Assembly: GCA_041648755.1 (NCBI GenBank)
Contig: JBAZOJ010000150.1
Coordinates: forward strand, 1-9,453
Direction: 5' to 3'
Length of the DNA: 9,453 nt
DNA from: JBAZOJ01 sp041648755
Lineage (GTDB): Bacteria > Planctomycetota > B143-G9
Each line of letters opens with the position of its first letter. Within the stretch, counting starts at the first letter, position 1. The notes below the pieces were generated by a model, which made no database searches, was not told the origin of the DNA, and was given only the letters and a program-made list of their open reading frames with translations. This document shows, piece after piece, positions 4,909 through 9,453 of this stretch. Made by a program: the position numbers and the translations under genes.

Positions 4909-6504
4909 ATGAAGCGAGCTTTCCGGATCCTCGCAATCCTCTTGGCAGTCGGGGTAATCACTGCCGCCGGAGTGTCCTTTTATCCTGTGATGAGGGACTT
5001 TCTGCATCCCTTCTCGCCGGAAAGTGCTCCTTTCCGGGTCGTTGCGATTCCTCCCGGGAGCTTTCTTATGGGTTCGGAAAAGGGCGACCCCGACGAGAAG
5101 CCAGTCCACCGCGTAATAATCTCTCGCGGGTTCTTTATGAGCGCGACAGAGATAACACAGGGTCAATATCGCGCTGTGATGAATGGGAATCCGAGCGTTT
5201 TCAAAGGAACTGACCGCCCGGTCGAGTCAGTTGGCTGGGAGGATGCTGCCGAGTTCTGCCGCAAACTGACAGAGTCCGAGAGGAAGAAGGGCAGTCTTCC
5301 TGGCAACATGGAGTATCGGCTACCTACTGAGGCTGAGTGGGAATACTGCTGCCGGGCAGGAAGCGAAACGGCCTTCTGCATGGGCGATGATGAGAAGGCA
5401 CTTGGCGAGTATTCCTGGTTTGCCGGCAATTCCAGTAAAGAGACTCATCCAGTAGGCACAAAGAAGCCCAATGCGTGGGGTCTGTACGACATGCACGGCA
5501 ACGTGTGGGAGTTGTGCATGGACTGGTACGTCAACTTTCCAACTGATCCCAGTGAACAGACGGATCCCATAGGGGCTCCGATGGGCACCTCTCGCGCGAG
5601 TCGGGGCGGATGTTGGGGCGAAGAGCCGTACTTCTGCCGCTCCTCAATTCGCTGGGGCTACTCCCCTGCGTGCGAAAATGTCGGTTTTCGAGTAGTTGTC
5701 GCCCCTGGTGATATCGCACTGGAAGCCCGTGAGGCTGAAGAGGAACGTCAGAAGGACGAAGAGAAGCGTAAGAAAGAAGACCGGAAGGTTGTGTTGGCGG
5801 GATTGCGTAAGGGACTCGTCGCAATTCCTCCCGGCACGTTCCTGATGGGCTCTGAGAAAGGATACAACGAAGAGAAGCCTGCCCATCGAGTGACAATCAC
5901 GCGTGCGTTCTTCATGGGTGCAACGGAAGTTACTCTTGCGCAGTACATGGCAGTAATGGGGTATGGCAAGGGACATTACCCTGATGATAACCTCCCTGCC
6001 ACTATACGATTTGATGAAATACTGGAATTCTGCTCCAAGTTGACGAACATCGAGCGTGCTGACGGCAACATGCCCGATGGAATGGAATACCGGCTGCCCA
6101 CTGAAGCGGAATGGGAGTACTGTTGCCGGGCCGGAACGACAACGGAGTGGTTTTTTGGGGACGATGAGAAACTGCTGGGCGACTACGCGTGGTATATCGG
6201 GAACTCTGACGACAAAAGGCATCCCGTCGGCGGGAAAAAACCGAATGCATGGGGGCTGTACGATATGTACGGCAACGTGAGCGAATGGTGTCTTGATTGG
6301 TACTCAGATGGATATCTGCCGGAGGCGCAGACTGATCCCCTGGGCTCCCCGATTGGTGATATCCACGTACTGCGTGGCGGCTCTTATCATCAGATGGGCA
6401 GGCCGTTTTGTCGTTCCTCCACCCGCTTCAGAAACGACAGTTGGCAGTTCGGTCCACAATACGGCTTCCGCATTGTCCTCGCCCCAAGGCTGGTGCGGCC
6501 ATGA
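4909..6504 (+). CDS. Membrane-anchored protein with two FGE/SUMF1-like domains
   Basis: The 531-residue protein opens with MKR and a hydrophobic segment (7-26) that serves as signal anchor or signal peptide. FGE-like domain 1 spans about 43-265 and domain 2 about 302-527. Both carry family hallmarks: PPGSFLMGSEKG or PPGTFLMGSEKG, the ATE[IV]T block, YRLPTEAEWEYCCRAG (136-151, 394-409), PNAWGLYDM (187-195, 445-453) and RGG followed by GFR. The linker (about 271-295) is a highly charged EERQKDEEKRKK stretch, probably a helix or coiled coil. True FGEs use two Cys about five residues apart after RGGS. Here only the second remains (Cys243 in YFCRSS; Cys501 in PFCRSS), so formylglycine synthesis is unlikely. 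The domain also occurs in gliding, nitrite-reductase-accessory and ergothioneine proteins, so a binding or structural role is possible. AGGAG supports the start. The next gene begins 16 nt downstream. Confidence 0.9.
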   Translation: MKRAFRILAILLAVGVITAAGVSFYPVMRDFLHPFSPESAPFRVVAIPPGSFLMGSEKGDPDEKPVHRVIISRGFFMSATEITQGQYRAVMNGNPSVFKGTDRPVESVGWEDAAEFCRKLTESERKKGSLPGNMEYRLPTEAEWEYCCRAGSETAFCMGDDEKALGEYSWFAGNSSKETHPVGTKKPNAWGLYDMHGNVWELCMDWYVNFPTDPSEQTDPIGAPMGTSRASRGGCWGEEPYFCRSSIRWGYSPACENVGFRVVVAPGDIALEAREAEEERQKDEEKRKKEDRKVVLAGLRKGLVAIPPGTFLMGSEKGYNEEKPAHRVTITRAFFMGATEVTLAQYMAVMGYGKGHYPDDNLPATIRFDEILEFCSKLTNIERADGNMPDGMEYRLPTEAEWEYCCRAGTTTEWFFGDDEKLLGDYAWYIGNSDDKRHPVGGKKPNAWGLYDMYGNVSEWCLDWYSDGYLPEAQTDPLGSPIGDIHVLRGGSYHQMGRPFCRSSTRFRNDSWQFGPQYGFRIVLAPRLVRP

Positions 6505-6524
6505 AGCATTGGTGGTTGGCATGA
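6501..6524 (+). other. Seven-codon micro-ORF bridging the two FGE-like genes
   Basis: ATGA at 6501-6504 overlaps the stop of the first FGE-like gene and opens a frame reading MKHWWLA. Its TGA (6522-6524) overlaps the ATG of the next gene in a second ATGA. This could pass terminating ribosomes from one gene to the next, or be chance in a 16-nt gap. No ribosome binding site of its own is evident. Confidence 0.25.
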
Positions 6525-7099
6525 AACGTCGCCTTCATGTTGCGGCATTCTTTGCCCTAATCGCCGTTCTATCAATCGGTGGCTACTGGTTCCTGCATTC
6601 TCCCCCGAAAGCGCCAGATGTGAAGTGCTCCGTCGGGATTGCCCTGGTTCCGGTCGCTCCGGGCTCGTTCTCAATGGGCTCCAACAACGGCTTCAACGAC
6701 GAAAAACCCGTTCACAAGGTGGTTATCAGTCACCCTTTCCTAATAGGTGCGACCGAGGTCACACAAAAGCAGTACACTGCCGTAACGGGCGAAATCCCAG
6801 GTTCTTTCAAGGGCGATGAGCTTCCGGTCGAGTGTGTCACATGGAATCGAGCAAGTGAATTCTGCAAATTGCTGACAGAGCTTGAACGAAGGGGAGGGAC
6901 TTTGCCGGATGGGTATGAGTACCGCCTGCCGACCGAGGCCGAATGGGAATATTGCTGCCGCGCTGGCACGACGACGGAGTTCTACTCCGGTGACAGTGCA
7001 ACCGTCCACGAGGACTACTGTTGGTCCAAGAAAACTCCGACAAGCAGACTCATCCTGTTGGCGAGCGGAAGCCTAACGCGTGGGGGCTGTATGACATGA
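6521..7099 (+). CDS. N-terminal part of a multi-domain FGE-like protein, ended by a frameshift
   Basis: The ATG at 6521 gives MKRRLHVAAFFALIAVL, a basic start and hydrophobic segment (about 7-25) typical of an exported or anchored protein; GGTGG (6511-6515) is a weak ribosome binding site. The frame is also open upstream to 6293, but that part lies inside the preceding gene and lacks a signal sequence at its start. FGE-like domain I begins near residue 40 (ALVPVAPGSFSMGS) and includes YRLPTEAEWEYCCRAG (134-149). Homology stops after CWSK at residue 170. The remaining 22 residues, to the TGA at 7097-7099, are out-of-frame and match nothing in the family. The expected continuation (ENSDKQTHPVG, PNAWGLYDMNGN) is in frame +1 from base 7030. 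Adding one base near 7028-7034, for example a second G in AAGAAAAC, restores one continuous protein. Either a sequencing or assembly indel or a true mutation explains this. Confidence 0.85.
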   Translation: MKRRLHVAAFFALIAVLSIGGYWFLHSPPKAPDVKCSVGIALVPVAPGSFSMGSNNGFNDEKPVHKVVISHPFLIGATEVTQKQYTAVTGEIPGSFKGDELPVECVTWNRASEFCKLLTELERRGGTLPDGYEYRLPTEAEWEYCCRAGTTTEFYSGDSATVHEDYCWSKKTPTSRLILLASGSLTRGGCMT

Positions 7100-9453
7100 A
7101 CGGCAATGTAGAGGAATGGTGCCTTGACCGGCTTGAGGAACCATACCCGGCTGAGAGCCAGATTGATCCGCGCGGCCCTGCAACCGGCGGAATCAGAGCA
7201 CTGCGCGGCGGCTCGTGGTATCACGCCGCGAATGACTATGGCTCGGCGGGGCGCGAAGGGGCAGGTCCGGACTATCACAACATTGACCTGGGCTTTCGTG
7301 TTGTGTGCGCCCTCACCATTCCGGAAGAGCCACTGTCCAAGAGCGTGGAGTCTTCCATTGGACTTCACTTTGTCGACATCAAGCCCGGATCGTTCAAAAT
7401 GGGGTCGGAAACGGGCAATTCTGATGAGAAACCCTTGCACACAGTGGTCATCTCCAGAGCTTTCCTGATGGCCGAAACAGAGGTCACTCAGAAGCAGTTC
7501 TCCGCCGTAATGGGCTATAACCCGAGCTTTTTCAGGGGCGAAAGCCTCCCGGTGGAGTGCGTCAGTTGGACCGAGGCGATGGAGTTCTGCGACCGACTTC
7601 GGCGAGAAGGCACTTTCCCGGACGGCTTTGAATTCCGGCTGCCTACCGAGGCGGAATGGGAATATTGCGCGCGGGCAGGATCCTCGACCGCGTACTGCTT
7701 TGGCGATACTACCGGAAGTCTGAAAGCATACGGGTGGTACGATGCCAATGCCGGGGGCAAAACGCATCCTGTGCGCTCAAAAAGGCCAAATGCCTGGGGC
7801 TTGTACGACATGTACGGTAACGTGAGCGAATGGTGTCTTGACTGGTGCTCCGACAGGTATTCCTACGATACTTCGACTGACCCCCTCGGGCTGGCGGGCG
7901 GCCTTTTCAAGTCGGCGCGCGGCGGCTCTTGTCTGAGTAGTGCTTTTCCGTGCCGGTCTGCAAGCCGAGGGAAGATCGTCCCCGGTGGCGGGGGCCGGGG
8001 CAACGGCTTGCGAGTGGTCTGCGCCGAGAGTGTAAAGAGCCGGATCAAAAAAGATCAGAGCTATGGCTACGAACAACTTTCTGCGGGTGACCGCCGGTTC
8101 TGCGACAGCCTCACTCCCGTCAAGCGTGAAGAGTACCTGAAAACGCGAGAGGAGGACCGTCCGCTGTTCGCAGTGAGCAACGGCCGGTCGTCCATCGGAT
8201 TGTCCCTCGTCTCCATTGAGAGAGGTTCGTTCGTGATGGGCTCGGAGAAGGGAAGTGAAACGGAAAGGCCCGCGCACGGGGTGACAATCGCACGTTCCTT
8301 CCTGATGGGGGCCACCGAGGTGACTCAGGAGCAGTACACGGCTGTGATGGGCTCGAACCCAAGCAAGTTCCAGAGCGGAAATCTGCCTGTGGAGCAGATC
8401 TCGTGGACCGACGCGGTAGAGTTTTGCCGAAAGCTGACCGCAAGAGAGCAAGCGCTCGGAGTACTTCCCGATGGACTTGCGTATCGCCTGCCAACTGAAG
8501 CGGAATGGGAATACTGTGCCCGGGCTGGCTCGATGACGGAGTATTGCTTCGGTGACGATCCCCGGGCATTAGGCGACTGTGCCTGGTTCGCAGAAAACTC
8601 CAAGGAAAAGGCTCGTCCTGTCGGGACAAAAAGACCGAATGCGTGGGGATTGTACGACATGAACGGCAATGTTTCCGAGTGGTGCCAGGACTGGTATGCG
8701 GAAGCGTATCTTCCCGGGATTGGAACGGATCCCCTGGGGCCGGAAAACGGGCAGGCCAAGGTGGTTCGCGGCGGGTCGTCGGTTGACGGCTCTGTCGATT
8801 GCCGATCGTCGAGTCGAAGCGGCAGTCCCGTGGATCGCCGGGATGCATCCCTTGGCTTCCGCGTGGTCTGCGCCACGAATTGGATCGGGCTTCTCGCCAA
8901 TTACGACCACACCACGTATTTGAGCCTGTCTGTCGACCAGCAGGAGATGTGCGCGGAACTACCTGGCGAACTTCGGATACGCTATCTTGCCCTGGCCATT
9001 GATGATCGCTGGTTCTGCAACGACCTGGCTCCGGAAATGCGTGAAAAATACCTGAGGATGGAGCGTCCGGACGAACGCGCGGTATTTGAACTCGTCAATG
9101 GCCGGTCTTCCATAGGTCTCTCACTTGTTCCCATTGCGCCGGGGTCCTTCTTTATGGGGTTGGACAATAGAGGCTTGAGCGGGGAGCCCGGTAATGAAGT
9201 GATCATCAGCAGTCCGTTTCTGATAAGCGCAACCGAGGTGACGCAGAAGCAGTATGAGGCATTGATGAGCGTCAACCCGAGCGGAGTCCGGGGTAAGGAT
9301 CTCCCGGTGAATCGGGTAACATGGAACGAGGCGACGGAATTCTGCCGCAGGTTGACGGAGGAAGAGATTGCATCAGGGCGGCTGGCCGAGGGCTTCGAGT
9401 ACCGACTGCCGTCGGAGGCTGAGTGGGAATACTGCGCAAGGGCTGGCTCGCGC
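7096..9453 (+). CDS. Main part of the multi-domain FGE-like protein (3' end beyond window)
   Basis: Frame +1 is open from 6994 to the window end. The first in-frame ATG, 7096, overlaps the upstream stop as ATGA, but homology extends back to 7030, so this is best read as the continuation of the gene starting at 6521. Joined, the window covers about 978 residues. Counting from 7096: the end of domain I (1-75); domain II at about 88-312 (7357-8031); domain III at about 367-594 (8194-8877); and domain IV from about 673 (9112), cut by the window edge. Each has the [YF]RLP[TS]EAEWEYCARAG motif. The first active-site Cys of true FGEs is missing in domains I-III; the second is missing in I (RGGSWYHAAND) but kept in II (FPCRS) and III (VDCRS). 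Linkers II-III and III-IV share a motif of the form FC-x-x-L-x-P-x-x-R-E-x-YL and then NGRSSIGLSLV. If expressed from 7096 alone, the product would lack the signal segment. Confidence 0.87.
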   Translation, partial: MNGNVEEWCLDRLEEPYPAESQIDPRGPATGGIRALRGGSWYHAANDYGSAGREGAGPDYHNIDLGFRVVCALTIPEEPLSKSVESSIGLHFVDIKPGSFKMGSETGNSDEKPLHTVVISRAFLMAETEVTQKQFSAVMGYNPSFFRGESLPVECVSWTEAMEFCDRLRREGTFPDGFEFRLPTEAEWEYCARAGSSTAYCFGDTTGSLKAYGWYDANAGGKTHPVRSKRPNAWGLYDMYGNVSEWCLDWCSDRYSYDTSTDPLGLAGGLFKSARGGSCLSSAFPCRSASRGKIVPGGGGRGNGLRVVCAESVKSRIKKDQSYGYEQLSAGDRRFCDSLTPVKREEYLKTREEDRPLFAVSNGRSSIGLSLVSIERGSFVMGSEKGSETERPAHGVTIARSFLMGATEVTQEQYTAVMGSNPSKFQSGNLPVEQISWTDAVEFCRKLTAREQALGVLPDGLAYRLPTEAEWEYCARAGSMTEYCFGDDPRALGDCAWFAENSKEKARPVGTKRPNAWGLYDMNGNVSEWCQDWYAEAYLPGIGTDPLGPENGQAKVVRGGSSVDGSVDCRSSSRSGSPVDRRDASLGFRVVCATNWIGLLANYDHTTYLSLSVDQQEMCAELPGELRIRYLALAIDDRWFCNDLAPEMREKYLRMERPDERAVFELVNGRSSIGLSLVPIAPGSFFMGLDNRGLSGEPGNEVIISSPFLISATEVTQKQYEALMSVNPSGVRGKDLPVNRVTWNEATEFCRRLTEEEIASGRLAEGFEYRLPSEAEWEYCARAGSR

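Noticed and set aside
3626..4909. Genomic island integrated at the tRNA-Ser 3' end
   Set aside because: No integrase gene and no second copy of the T-arm/acceptor sequence were found in the window. The tRNA location alone is not enough, though the far end of any island could lie outside.
4396..5166. 256-codon frame on the minus strand
   Set aside because: It is antisense to the repeat region and to the start of the first FGE-like gene, shows no recognisable motif, and its protein-like part is the mirror of a gene with strong family evidence.
6293..6520. Longer start for the second FGE-like gene
   Set aside because: The extra 76 codons lie inside the preceding FGE-like gene in another frame. 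Starting at 6521 places a signal segment at the N-terminus, as in the sister protein.
7025..7036. Programmed -1 ribosomal frameshifting
   Set aside because: There is no X-XXY-YYZ heptamer in the right frame, re-pairing after slippage would mismatch, and I see no clear stimulatory hairpin just downstream.

Overview
The window reads as high-GC bacterial DNA in which every confident gene lies on the + strand. No gene names the taxon. Three things suggest an uncultured, Gram-negative-like lineage such as the PVC group (Planctomycetota, Verrucomicrobiota, Lentisphaerota) or related candidate phyla: proteins made of tandem formylglycine-generating-enzyme-like (FGE/SUMF1) domains, intergenic 'CACGAAA' and 'CAGAGG' repeat arrays, and a secreted PQQ-type propeller protein. 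That placement is inference from general experience with such genomes.

Region 1 (1-3568) is a tightly packed operon. The last codons of a likely upstream gene (ends 27) are followed by an ABC transporter ATPase with a TOBE-like C-terminal domain (40-1089), a polytopic NapH/CcoG-like membrane ferredoxin protein (1086-2135), and an exported PQQ-like beta-propeller protein with a C-terminal membrane anchor (2117-3568). Junctions are 12 nt, a 4-nt ATGA overlap and a 19-nt overlap, so translation is probably coupled. The combination suggests metal or oxyanion uptake tied to membrane electron transfer and a periplasmic sensor or assembly factor; the substrate cannot be read from the sequence.

Region 2 (3569-3752) holds a complete tRNA-Ser(CGA) with encoded CCA and a strong intrinsic terminator.

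Region 3 (3753-4908) has no convincing gene. It is a mosaic of repeats: a dispersed repeat of roughly 75-80 bp that begins with a hairpin, two 9-bp-period CACGAAA arrays, a 120-bp tandem repeat (2.7 copies) ending in CAGAGG blocks, and 25-bp hairpin modules that look inserted, because the third 120-bp copy preserves the matching empty site. A candidate promoter and a good ribosome binding site then lead into region 4.

Region 4 (4909 to the window end) encodes two adjacent membrane-anchored or exported proteins made of repeated FGE-like domains. The first has two domains joined by a charged helix. The second would have at least four, the last cut by the window edge. It is interrupted near 7030 by an apparent one-base deletion: the frame shifts from +2 to +1 while domain homology continues without a gap. 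All five domains complete enough to judge lack the normal Cys pair of true FGEs, so a binding, scaffold or surface role fits better than sulfatase activation. Linkers of the second protein carry a conserved helical motif with a Cys and Tyr-Leu, found three times, that I do not recognise.
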